From: Paenibacillus macerans
GTDB taxonomy: Bacteria; Bacillota; Bacilli; Paenibacillales; Paenibacillaceae
Direction: 5' to 3'
Length of the DNA: 64,000 nucleotides
Assembly (NCBI RefSeq): GCF_900454495.1
Contig: NZ_UGSI01000001.1
Location: forward strand, 3,720,001 to 3,784,000
The translations under genes and the position numbers were made by a program. Of the stretch, positions 52,142 to 59,867 are shown piece by piece. Positions within the stretch are counted from its first letter, which is position 1; each line of letters begins with the position of its first letter. A model generated the notes under the pieces. It worked only from the letters and a program-made list of their open reading frames with translations. It searched no databases and had not been told where the DNA came from.

Positions 52142-53906
52142 ATTCGACATCGACGAAAACCTGGAATCGCCATTTGACATCAAGCATTTCCGGCGTGCAA
52201 TGGTCTATATCAAGCGACAGAAAAAGCCGATGCTCGTCGCCTTTGCCCTCAGCGCTTTGTCCGCGGCGATCGGGCTGTCGGCCCCGCTGATCATGCAGCA
52301 CGTCGTCGACGTGACGATTCCCGAGAAGGCCGTCCTTCCCCTGCTGGGCTGGTCGGCGCTGATGCTGGCGACGATCGTCGTCAGCGTGATCCTGGCGACG
52401 GTGCGCTCGCGCATTATGACGAGCGTCGGCCAGGACATCATCTTCGACATCCGGACGGACCTGTTCAAGCATTTGCAGGAGCTTCCGTTCAAATATTACG
52501 ACGACCGGCCGCAGGGCAAAATCCTGATCCGGGTCGTCAACTACGTCAACGCGGTATCCGACGTATTGTCCAACGGCATCATCAACTTTATTTTGGAACT
52601 GCTCAACCTGATCTTCATCGCCGCGTTCATGTTTGCCGTCGATGTCCGGCTTTCGCTGATCACGCTAGCGGGGCTGCCCGTGTTCCTCGGCATCATGCTG
52701 ATGATCAAAAACAAGCAGCGCCGGTCGTGGCAGGCGGTATCGAACAAAAGCTCCAACATGAACGCTTACCTGCAGGAGAGCATCAGCGGCATTCGCGTAA
52801 CCCAGATTTTCTCCCGCGAGCAGCGCAATGAGGGGATTTTCACGCGGCTGGCCGGCAATTACCGGCGCGAATGGATGCGGGCGATCCACTACAACGCGCT
52901 GATCCCGTTTTCGGTCGACAACCTGGCGACGATCGTGACGATGCTGATTTATCTGATCGGCCTGCTCGCGCTGAATCCGGCGGAGGTGACCTTCGGCGTG
53001 ATCCTGGCGATGAGCAACTATGCGGCCCGCTTCTGGCAGCCGATTTTGAACCTGTCCAACCTGTACAACAGCTTTATCAACGCCGTCGCTTATCTGGAAC
53101 GGATCTTCGAAACGCTGGATGAGCCGGTCACCGTCAGCGACGTGCCGAATGCGAAGGAACTGCCGCAGGTGAAAGGCAATGTGACCTTTGACAACGTCAC
53201 CTTCGCCTATGACCCGGGCCTCAACATCCTGGAGAACCTCTCCTTCGAGGTAAAAGCCGGGGAAAGCATCGCGCTTGTAGGCCCGACCGGGGCGGGCAAG
53301 ACGACCGTCGTCAACCTGATTTCACGGTTCTATAACGTAACGGGCGGCAGGATCCTCATCGACGGCGAAGACATTTCGCAGGTGACGCTGAAGTCGCTGC
53401 GCAGCCAAATGGGGATTATGCTGCAGGACAGCTTTATTTTCTCCGGCACGATTTTGGATAATATCCGCTACGGCCGGCTTGACGCCACCGAAGAGGAAAT
53501 TATCGCCGCCGCCAAGACGGTATGCGCCGACGAGTTCATCCGCGAGTTTGAGCACGGGTACCTGACGGAGGTTAACGAGCGCGGCTCGAAGCTGTCCCAG
53601 GGGCAGCGCCAGCTCATCTCGTTTGCCCGGACGCTGCTCGCCGATCCGCGCATTCTCATCCTGGACGAAGCAACCTCGTCCATCGACGCCAAAACCGAAC
53701 GGCTGCTGCAAAAAGGCTTGAACGAGCTCCTCAAAGGGCGCACCTCGTTCATCATCGCGCACCGGCTGTCCACCGTGAAGAACTGCGACCGGATCATGTA
53801 CGTCTCGGACAAGGGCATCGCCGAATGCGGTTCGCACGACGAGCTGATCGCCCGCCGCGGTCTCTACTACCGCCTTTACACGGCGCAGAAGATGGAAGCT
53901 ATGTAA
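52128..53906 (+). CDS. ABC exporter half-transporter (subunit 2)
   Basis: The 592-aa partner has six TM helices, Walker A GPTGAGKT, and a Walker B with a normal catalytic Glu (ILILDEATSSID), but a non-canonical signature LSQGQRQLISFA. In asymmetric exporters the altered signature of one subunit faces the Asp-bearing Walker B site of the other, which matches subunit 1 encoded just upstream. The two therefore form one consensus and one degenerate ATP site. Translational coupling is expected from the 14-bp overlap. A very stable hairpin follows. Confidence 0.9.
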   Translation: MARNKFDIDENLESPFDIKHFRRAMVYIKRQKKPMLVAFALSALSAAIGLSAPLIMQHVVDVTIPEKAVLPLLGWSALMLATIVVSVILATVRSRIMTSVGQDIIFDIRTDLFKHLQELPFKYYDDRPQGKILIRVVNYVNAVSDVLSNGIINFILELLNLIFIAAFMFAVDVRLSLITLAGLPVFLGIMLMIKNKQRRSWQAVSNKSSNMNAYLQESISGIRVTQIFSREQRNEGIFTRLAGNYRREWMRAIHYNALIPFSVDNLATIVTMLIYLIGLLALNPAEVTFGVILAMSNYAARFWQPILNLSNLYNSFINAVAYLERIFETLDEPVTVSDVPNAKELPQVKGNVTFDNVTFAYDPGLNILENLSFEVKAGESIALVGPTGAGKTTVVNLISRFYNVTGGRILIDGEDISQVTLKSLRSQMGIMLQDSFIFSGTILDNIRYGRLDATEEEIIAAAKTVCADEFIREFEHGYLTEVNERGSKLSQGQRQLISFARTLLADPRILILDEATSSIDAKTERLLQKGLNELLKGRTSFIIAHRLSTVKNCDRIMYVSDKGIAECGSHDELIARRGLYYRLYTAQKMEAM

Positions 53907-53957
53907 GAATAACGCTGGCAGCGTGGTCGTCTGGATCTGACTTCAACGTTGGACGCA

Positions 53958-54003
53958 AAGGGAGGGAGGAGTATGGGATTTCACCCCATACTCCTCCCTC
54001 CTT
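53958..54003 (+). terminator. Very stable hairpin after the ABC exporter operon
   Basis: AAGGGAGGGAGGAGTATGGG pairs with CCCATACTCCTCCCTCCTT (one bulge) across a 7-nt loop. There is no real T-run after it, so it may protect the mRNA 3' end as much as terminate. Confidence 0.75.
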
Positions 54004-54083
54004 GGTATTTCCCGGCCTAATCCCGACCGAAATGACGCTAACTCACGCCAAAGAAGTTCAGCCGGGCAATTATAGTAAATAAC

Positions 54084-54154
54084 GAAATGGAAAGCTAACT
54101 TGACATTTCGCATTTGAGTGTGTTAGTTTTGATGTAAAGTTAACTTTCCATTTC
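54084..54154. promoter_or_regulatory. Promoter bracketed by an 18-bp inverted repeat
   Basis: GAAATGGAAAGCTAACTT (54084-54101) and AAGTTAACTTTCCATTTC (54137-54154) are complementary at 17 of 18 positions. TTGACA (54100-54105) and a weak -10 (TAGTTT, ~54124) lie at or between the arms. The arrangement fits autorepression by the XRE protein encoded at 54174. Confidence 0.75.
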
Positions 54155-54173
54155 AAGCATTTGAGGTGAATCT

Positions 54174-54377
54174 GTGAAAAACAGGCTTGAGGAAATACGC
54201 AAACGGGACGGGATTAGTCAGGAAGATCTGGCTGCTGCGCTCAAGGTTTCACGGCAAACGATCGGCTCGCTGGAGAACGGGCGGTACAATCCGTCCATCA
54301 TCCTGGCCTTCAAGATTGCCCGCTACTTCGGTATGAGTATAGAAGACATTTTCATCTATGAGGAGGAAACATCATGA
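54174..54377 (+). CDS. Small XRE-family regulator
   Basis: The 67-aa protein is essentially one HTH (LEEIRKRDGISQEDLAAALKVSRQTIGSLENGRYNPSIILAFKIARYF). This is the YozG/Cro-like type that commonly precedes a small membrane protein gene. The start is GTG 54174, with GAGGTG 5 nt upstream. Its TGA overlaps the ATG of the membrane gene. The inverted repeat at 54084-54154 is its likely operator. Confidence 0.88.
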   Translation: MKNRLEEIRKRDGISQEDLAAALKVSRQTIGSLENGRYNPSIILAFKIARYFGMSIEDIFIYEEETS

Positions 54378-54790
54378 AGATAAAAGCATCGGTTTATATA
54401 GCTGCGTTGATCGCGGGCATTTGCTGCATCGCGGCCAGCTTCGGTTTCAAAAGCGAAGAGGTAAAAGCCGTATCCGGAATGCTGGTCGGCGTCGGGGCGG
54501 GATTGATCGGGATGAGTGTGGCGCAGCTCTATATGAAACGGTTTGAATCCAGGAATCCCGAGCTCGTAAAGCAGACGGAAATCGAAATAAGCGATGAGCG
54601 GAACACGATGATCCGCTATCGGGCCAAAGCGAAAGCCGGCGACATCACCCATTGGCTCATTATGGGCATTGCTTACATGACGATCCTCATTTCCGCCCCT
54701 TTATGGGTCACGCTGGCGGTGGTAGCCGTTTTTCTGCTCCATACCGCAATCGGCCTTTATTATATGAACAAATACCAAAAGGAAATGTAA
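54374..54790 (+). CDS. Small integral membrane protein paired with XRE regulator (DUF2178-like)
   Basis: The 138-aa protein has four hydrophobic segments (ASVYIAALIAGICCIAASF, SGMLVGVGAGLIGMSVAQLY, WLIMGIAYMTILISA, LWVTLAVVAVFLLHTAIGLYYM). A conserved cytoplasmic stretch, ISDERNTMIRYRAKAKAGD, lies between the second and third. Such proteins are usually encoded with a small XRE repressor and often respond to membrane stress or peptides, but the function is unproven. A 4-bp ATGA overlap couples it to the regulator. Confidence 0.8.
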   Translation: MKIKASVYIAALIAGICCIAASFGFKSEEVKAVSGMLVGVGAGLIGMSVAQLYMKRFESRNPELVKQTEIEISDERNTMIRYRAKAKAGDITHWLIMGIAYMTILISAPLWVTLAVVAVFLLHTAIGLYYMNKYQKEM

Positions 54791-54889
54791 GCCGCGAGAC
54801 TATCTCTCCATTGGCAAACATGTCATGCGGGAGGAAATGAGCGGATGCTCCCGCTTGGAAACTTTGTCCCTCCGGATCAAAGATTTTCA

Positions 54890-54919
54890 TTGACGTACCC
54901 CTTTCCAGGACGCTACAAT
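54890..54919 (+). promoter_or_regulatory. SigA-type promoter of the diguanylate cyclase gene
   Basis: TTGACG (54890-54895), an 18-bp spacer and TACAAT (54914-54919) give a predicted start near 54926, only about 11-23 nt before the gene. Confidence 0.7.
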
Positions 54920-54936
54920 TTTCGACATGAACATGG

Positions 54937-56334
54937 TTGTCCGAGGAGATGGAGAAAATAAAAAATATCATCGTCAACATTTTAAAGAACGCCGCCGTTC
55001 TTTTATTATATGCGTGTTTTCTTTTCATCGAAATCAAGTTTTACGGGCATATTTCGCTGCCGATCCAATTGCTCGCCATCGCGCTCCTGATCGTGTTTAC
55101 CTATTTCGTAGCCTCGCCTCTATGGATGAAATCGTTCCCAAGGAAAAGAAATTTCGCGATTCGCCTGATGCTTGGCATTATTCTCGTGTTAAGCTACGCC
55201 TGGGATTTTCTCAGAACTCAACACTCGGCCCACGTGTTCAGCGTTGAGATTTTTATCGTGCCCATCATTCTGGTGTTATTGTTTTTCTCGCTCAAAGAGT
55301 CGATCATCGTCTTGTTGTCCTGCGTCGCGATCAGCGCGATCAACGTTCTTTCCCGCCTGAGTGCTATCCACATCGATGCGGTTTTTTCGGGGGTGTTGGA
55401 GGTGGGGATCTGCACGCTGCTCATCTTCATCATGAATCGGGCGCTGAAAGTAAGGTCCAGGCTCATCAACAAGCAGAACATTTTCGTGGAAAACTCCCGC
55501 GCCTTAATGATCGGAATCGACCGCACCGGAAAAGTCGACTTGTGCAATCCGGCGATGTGCCGGCTTTTGAGAATGAAACAAGACGAGGTGTTGGAGCACT
55601 TTTTTTGGGAAGTCGGCGCAAAAGTATCCGGCGAAGCGGTGGATCAAATCTTCCAGCTATTGGCCGGGCGCAAAAAAACGGAGCAGTTAGAACTCCAATT
55701 TCCGGACGGCCAGGGGGCTTCCACGTTTTTGGCGGATACCTATCCCGTCGAAGATGACGGACTGGTGAGCGGCATTATCGTCGTATTAAATGATATTACC
55801 GACCGAAAAATCGCCGAGAAGAAACTGTACGAGCTATCGGTTACCGATGATCTGACCAAGCTGGCGAACCGCAGGCATTTCGAGCGGCGTCTTGACGAAG
55901 AAATCATTCGCTCCAACCGTTATGGCCGCCCGCTTTCGTTAATGCTGATCGATCTGGATCATTTTAAGGACATCAATGATACATACGGTCACCCCTTTGG
56001 GGACCTGGTGCTGTCGACGATAGCCAAGCAACTGGAAAGCCATGTGCGGGATACCGATGTTGTGGCCCGCTGGGGCGGAGAAGAATTCGCCGTATTAATG
56101 CCTGAGACCGAGCTTCAGGAAGCGGAAAAAATCGGCATCAGGCTGCTCAAAACAGTTCGCGAGACCTCCATTCCGGTTCCGGAAGAGCGCGGTGAACCTA
56201 TTACGATGACCTTCTCGGCAGGGGTCGCGACCCAATCATCGGACATTGTGAAAGAGCAAATTATCGAATCCGTCGATACGGCCTTGTACAAGTCCAAAAA
56301 TAACGGCAGGAACCAGGTTACGCTCAGTCTTTAG
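54937..56334 (+). CDS. Membrane diguanylate cyclase with PAS domain
   Basis: The 465-aa protein has about six TM helices (~15-175), a PAS domain (~180-290, ALMIGIDRTGKVDLCNPAMC) and a GGDEF domain (~300-465). The active-site motif reads GGEEF (RWGGEEFAVLMPE) with metal-binding LIDLDHFKDINDTYGH, so it should make cyclic di-GMP from GTP. No EAL domain is present. The N-terminus is uncertain: TTG 54937 has no ribosome site, and ATG 54949 directly abuts GAGGAG. Monocistronic by context. Confidence 0.88.
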   Translation: MSEEMEKIKNIIVNILKNAAVLLLYACFLFIEIKFYGHISLPIQLLAIALLIVFTYFVASPLWMKSFPRKRNFAIRLMLGIILVLSYAWDFLRTQHSAHVFSVEIFIVPIILVLLFFSLKESIIVLLSCVAISAINVLSRLSAIHIDAVFSGVLEVGICTLLIFIMNRALKVRSRLINKQNIFVENSRALMIGIDRTGKVDLCNPAMCRLLRMKQDEVLEHFFWEVGAKVSGEAVDQIFQLLAGRKKTEQLELQFPDGQGASTFLADTYPVEDDGLVSGIIVVLNDITDRKIAEKKLYELSVTDDLTKLANRRHFERRLDEEIIRSNRYGRPLSLMLIDLDHFKDINDTYGHPFGDLVLSTIAKQLESHVRDTDVVARWGGEEFAVLMPETELQEAEKIGIRLLKTVRETSIPVPEERGEPITMTFSAGVATQSSDIVKEQIIESVDTALYKSKNNGRNQVTLSL

Positions 56335-56360
56335 AAGGATTTTGGAAGCATTTGTCGAAT

Positions 56361-56374
56361 AGGTCTATAGACCT
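56361..56374. promoter_or_regulatory. 14-bp perfect palindrome
   Basis: AGGTCTATAGACCT lies 27 bp after the cyclase stop and 30 bp before the next gene. It could be an operator; no family is assigned. Confidence 0.35.
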
Positions 56375-56404
56375 GGAATTGTGAATTGGAGGGAATCTAC
56401 GGAA

Positions 56405-56884
56405 GTGCAGCGTCCATCGAAACCAACCGCAAGCCCGGCGCAAAGATCATCCGCGCCTCAAGCCGGACGAACGGCCGGCGGGCAGGCCAGAGCGGCCGGC
56501 AATACGCCAAGCCGCGCGTCCGCCGCTGCGTCCGCAGGAGCGGGATATCCGGCCAGCAGCGCAAACCAAAAGACCGTTGTCTGCCGGAAATGCAAATCTC
56601 CGCAGATCGTTGCCAACAAGCGGGGGTACAGCTTCGCCTACCTGTTTACCTGTCTTATCACTATGATTCTTTTCGGCGTTTTCCTCTTTGTGCTTAGCGG
56701 CGTGATGTTCATTTCCGCCAATATACACACAGCTAAGGCTTTTGGCTTTTTGGGGCCACTCGGGCTCGTTTTTATATTCTTTTCATTGCCTGTCAGCATA
56801 TTGGTTGGCTTTGTCGGAAGAAGCACGATTGTAAACGGCTGTATGAACTGCGGACACAAATGGACACCTGCCAAGAAGAAATAA
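56405..56884 (+). CDS. Zinc-ribbon membrane protein of unknown function
   Basis: The 159-aa protein has a low-complexity Ala/Ser/Pro/Arg N-terminus (~1-55) and a zinc-ribbon half (VVCRKCKSPQIVANK). Two TM helices follow (FAYLFTCLITMILFGVFLFVL, FLGPLGLVFIFFSLPVSILVG), and then the second CxxC half, GCMNCGHKWTPAKKK. The ribbon is thus split by the membrane hairpin, which brings both ends to the same side. GTG 56405 has GGAGGG 11 nt upstream; the longer frame from 56381 would include that site. Role unknown. Confidence 0.7.
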   Translation: MQRPSKPTASPAQRSSAPQAGRTAGGQARAAGNTPSRASAAASAGAGYPASSANQKTVVCRKCKSPQIVANKRGYSFAYLFTCLITMILFGVFLFVLSGVMFISANIHTAKAFGFLGPLGLVFIFFSLPVSILVGFVGRSTIVNGCMNCGHKWTPAKKK

Positions 56885-56906
56885 GCAAACAACGCTGCCG
56901 ATCAAG

Positions 56907-57096
56907 ATAAGTTGAACTAAAGAAATACGGGAATCAGGCAAGAGTGTGAAATGATTCTGAAGAAACGGTAGTGGTCGCCTTTGTGAGCGGATTTCTACAA
57001 CATTCGAATTTAGTTGATTAAAGAAATCTGTGAGCAACAGCGATCGTAAGAACATTTCACACGGCCCTATCACGTACAATCATTAGTTCAACTTAT
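56907..57096. repeat. MITE-like element with 14-bp terminal inverted repeats
   Basis: ATAAGTTGAACTAA at 56907-56920 is perfectly complementary to TTAGTTCAACTTAT at 57083-57096. The 162-bp interior has no gene. It lies between the zinc-ribbon membrane gene and the redox-controlled flavoprotein gene. Confidence 0.65.
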
Positions 57097-57145
57097 TATA
57101 CTGCGGCGTTGTTTGCTTTCCGGACTATGAATTGTTTCACATGGT

Positions 57146-57163
57146 TTGTGAATTTGTTCACAA
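57146..57163. promoter_or_regulatory. Rex/Fnr-type operator upstream of the flavoprotein reductase
   Basis: TTGTGAATTTGTTCACAA fits the Gram-positive Rex consensus TTGTGAA-N4-TTCACAA at every defined position. It also contains the Fnr/CRP-type TGTGA-N6-TCACA. It lies 65 bp before the start codon and just upstream of a TATAGT box (57184-57189). Confidence 0.8.
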
Positions 57164-57227
57164 AACTTTGCAAACAATCATGTTATAGTAAACGGGAACA
57201 ACAGGCATAGAAAGTGGAGGGGTAATC

Positions 57228-58787
57228 ATGACCAAGAAAACAACAACAGCGCTGATCCTCGTTCTCTCGCTCGTTCTCGTACTGGCGGGATGCGGCGGCG
57301 GGAACCAAAATCAGACCAAGAACCAGACCCAAGGCCAAAACCAGAGCCAAAACGCCGGGAACAAGGACACGGCCAAAGAAGCCGAAGCCGTCTCGGGCGC
57401 GTCCGAAACGAATAGCTATACGCCAATCGACCAGCTTAAGGACAAATACGATCTCATCATCGTCGGCGCGGGCGGCGCCGGGATGACGGCCGCGCTTGAA
57501 GCGAAAGCCGGCGGGATGAATCCGGTAATTTTCGAGAAAATGCCGGTGGCCGGCGGAAATACGACGAAAGCTTCGTCGGGGATGAACGCTTCCCAAACGA
57601 AATTCCAAAAAGAGCAAGGCATTGAAGACAGCAACGATTTATTTTATGAAGAGACGTTAAAGGGCGGCCATGGCACCAACGACAAAGAGATGCTCCGCTT
57701 CTTCGTGGACAATTCCGCGGCGGCGATCGATTGGCTGGATTCGATCGGAATCCGCTTGAACAATATTACGATTACGGGCGGGATGAGCGAAAAACGCACC
57801 CACCGTCCCGAAGACGGCTCCGCCGTCGGGCAATACCTTGTCAACGGCTTGCTGAAGAACGTCAAAGAACAAGGAATCCCGCTGTTCGTGAACGCCGACG
57901 TCAAGGAGATTACGGAAAAAGACGGCAAAGTGAACGGCGTCAAAGTTCTTTTCAACCAAACGGATGAAAAAACGATCGCCGCGGCTGCCGTTGTCGTGAC
58001 GACCGGCGGTTTCGGCGCCAATATGGACATGATCTCCAAGGTGCGGCCGGATTTGCAAGGATATGTGACCACGAACCAGACCGGCAGCACCGGCGACGGC
58101 ATTCAGATGATCGAGAAACTCGGCGGCACGACGGTCGATATGGATCAAATCCAGGTTCACCCGACCGTGCAGCAGGAAAAATCGTATCTGATCGGGGAAG
58201 CCGTTCGCGGAGAAGGCGCCATCCTCGTGTCCAGCGAAGGCAAACGGTTCACCAACGAGATGGACACCCGGGACAATGTCACGGCGGCGATTAATAAACT
58301 GCCGGAAAAATCCGCTTATCTCGTATTCGATTCCGGCGTCAAATCGCGCGTGAAAGCGATCGAGCAATACGAAAAGATGGGCTTTGTGCTCCAAGCGGAT
58401 TCCACCCAGGCATTGGCCGGGCAAATGAGCGTGCCGGCGGATGCGTTGCAAACGACGCTGGATACGTGGAACGGCGCGGTGAAGAACAAAAACGACGCCG
58501 AGTTCTCCAGAACGACCGGGATGGACAACGACTTGTCCGCGGGTCCATACTACGCCATCAAAATCGGCCCCGGCATCCACTACACGATGGGCGGCGTAAA
58601 AATCAACACCAACACGGAAGTGTTGAATAAAGCAGGCCAAGCCATTCCGGGCTTGTTTGCAGCCGGCGAAGTAACCGGCGGCCTGCACGGCCAAAACCGG
58701 ATCGGCGGCAACTCCGTGGCGGAAATCATCATTTTCGGCCGCCAAGCCGGGATCAAATCGGCGGAATATGTGAAGGCGCAGCAATAG
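57228..58787 (+). CDS. Lipoprotein FAD-dependent fumarate/urocanate reductase-like protein
   Basis: The 519-aa protein has a lipoprotein signal (LVLVLAGC lipobox), then a Gln/Asn/Thr-rich tether (~24-60) and a flavocytochrome c/fumarate reductase flavoprotein fold (~70-515). FAD-binding motifs are DLIIVGAGGAGMTAALEA and GLFAAGEVTGG. Catalytic-type residues lie in QVHPT, GKRFTNEMDTRD and GLHGQNRIGGNS. The haem domain of Shewanella Fcc3 and the FMN_bind domain found in Gram-positive fumarate reductases are both absent, so its electron donor is unknown. It should sit outside the membrane and reduce a fumarate-like acceptor. A Rex/Fnr-type site upstream predicts induction by low oxygen or high NADH. 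GTGGAGGGG precedes ATG 57228. Confidence 0.88.
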   Translation: MTKKTTTALILVLSLVLVLAGCGGGNQNQTKNQTQGQNQSQNAGNKDTAKEAEAVSGASETNSYTPIDQLKDKYDLIIVGAGGAGMTAALEAKAGGMNPVIFEKMPVAGGNTTKASSGMNASQTKFQKEQGIEDSNDLFYEETLKGGHGTNDKEMLRFFVDNSAAAIDWLDSIGIRLNNITITGGMSEKRTHRPEDGSAVGQYLVNGLLKNVKEQGIPLFVNADVKEITEKDGKVNGVKVLFNQTDEKTIAAAAVVVTTGGFGANMDMISKVRPDLQGYVTTNQTGSTGDGIQMIEKLGGTTVDMDQIQVHPTVQQEKSYLIGEAVRGEGAILVSSEGKRFTNEMDTRDNVTAAINKLPEKSAYLVFDSGVKSRVKAIEQYEKMGFVLQADSTQALAGQMSVPADALQTTLDTWNGAVKNKNDAEFSRTTGMDNDLSAGPYYAIKIGPGIHYTMGGVKINTNTEVLNKAGQAIPGLFAAGEVTGGLHGQNRIGGNSVAEIIIFGRQAGIKSAEYVKAQQ

Positions 58788-58814
58788 CTTTGCAGCAGTT
58801 CCTTCGGCAAAAGA

Positions 58815-58844
58815 AAACGCTTGGGCACAACAGGCCCAAGCGTT
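58815..58844. terminator. Bidirectional terminator
   Basis: AAACGCTTGGGC pairs perfectly with GCCCAAGCGTTT around a 6-nt loop. It separates the reductase gene from the convergent sugar operon. Confidence 0.88.
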
Positions 58845-58872
58845 TGTTCGTTTAAATTCGGAATGATTCCAA

Positions 58873-59850
58873 TCAAGGCAAACCCACGCCTCGAGAACTA
58901 ACGTATAAACTGTACCATTCATCGCGGCTCAATACGATGTTTTCGGCTTCCGCACACGCCCTAATTCGGGATGGGGCGGTTGTTCCGATGACCGGTTGGA
59001 TGGCGGCGGGGTGTTTCATCAGCCACGCAAGCACGATCGCTTCCGGCGATGCTTGCTTCTCTTCCGCCAGCCGTTTAACCCGTTGAGCCGTATTTTTCAC
59101 ACTTTCGCTGGCATTCTCCAGGCTGGCTCCTGAATATAAGCCTTTGGCCAGCGAACCCCAGGCTTGGAGCTGAATGTTTTCCAATTGGCAATATTCGAGC
59201 GTACCCTCGGGAAAAATATTGTTTTTCGCCGCGTCTTGATTCACGTGGATGCCGGTTTCAAGCCAGCCGATTTTGTGCAAGCTCAGCTCCAGTTGGTTTA
59301 TCACCAGCTTTTCACTGCAATGGGCCTGCAATAAACGAATTTGCCCGGCGCTCATATTGGAAACGCCAAAATAGCGGACTTTTCCCGCTGCCTTTAACTG
59401 ATGAAAGGCTTCCCCTACTTCCCGCGCGTCCATGAGCGCATCCGGACGATGCAAGAGCAGAATATCCAAGTAGTCAATCCCCAGTCTGGAAAGAATCCCA
59501 TCCACACTCTCCAAAATATAGGCCTTGGAAAAATCATAACGCGCCGGAATGCCCCTGACTTCATCCGGAAAGCGAATTCCTAATTTGGATTGAATGATCA
59601 TTTTTTCTCTTAACTCCGGTTTTTCCTGCAACACCTGGCCAAAGACGGTCTCGGCTTTTCCGTACGCGTAAATATCCGCATGATCAAACATATTGATTCC
59701 GCTGCCCAAAGCCGTCTCCACCGCTTCATGCGCCTGCTTTACATGTTCTGCTTGAACGGGATCCCGGCTCCAGCCTCCGCCAAGCCCCATACATCCAAAA
59801 ATAAGCCGGCTTGCGTTCAACCCGTGATTATGAATCGGCAATACTGTCAT
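58873..59850 (-). CDS. Aldo/keto reductase of the sugar operon
   Basis: The 325-aa member of the same subfamily as 18742-19659 has MFDHADIYAYGKAE (Asp, Tyr), SKLGIR (Lys region), LLLHRPDAL (His) and the cofactor segment PVIGTTAPSRIRAC. ATG 59850 has AGAGGAT 9 nt upstream; GTG 59859 abuts that site. It is the last gene of the operon, 17 bp after the phosphorylase gene. With an Idh/MocA dehydrogenase in the same operon it may complete a redox interconversion of the sugar acceptor, which is inference. Confidence 0.88.
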   Translation of the reverse strand: MTVLPIHNHGLNASRLIFGCMGLGGGWSRDPVQAEHVKQAHEAVETALGSGINMFDHADIYAYGKAETVFGQVLQEKPELREKMIIQSKLGIRFPDEVRGIPARYDFSKAYILESVDGILSRLGIDYLDILLLHRPDALMDAREVGEAFHQLKAAGKVRYFGVSNMSAGQIRLLQAHCSEKLVINQLELSLHKIGWLETGIHVNQDAAKNNIFPEGTLEYCQLENIQLQAWGSLAKGLYSGASLENASESVKNTAQRVKRLAEEKQASPEAIVLAWLMKHPAAIQPVIGTTAPSRIRACAEAENIVLSRDEWYSLYVSSRGVGLP

Positions 59851-59867
59851 CTCAAGCACATCCTCTG

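Noticed and set aside
54927..55247. A 106-aa frame overlapping the start of the diguanylate cyclase
   Set aside because: Different frame from the well-supported membrane and GGDEF protein, and no recognisable domain.
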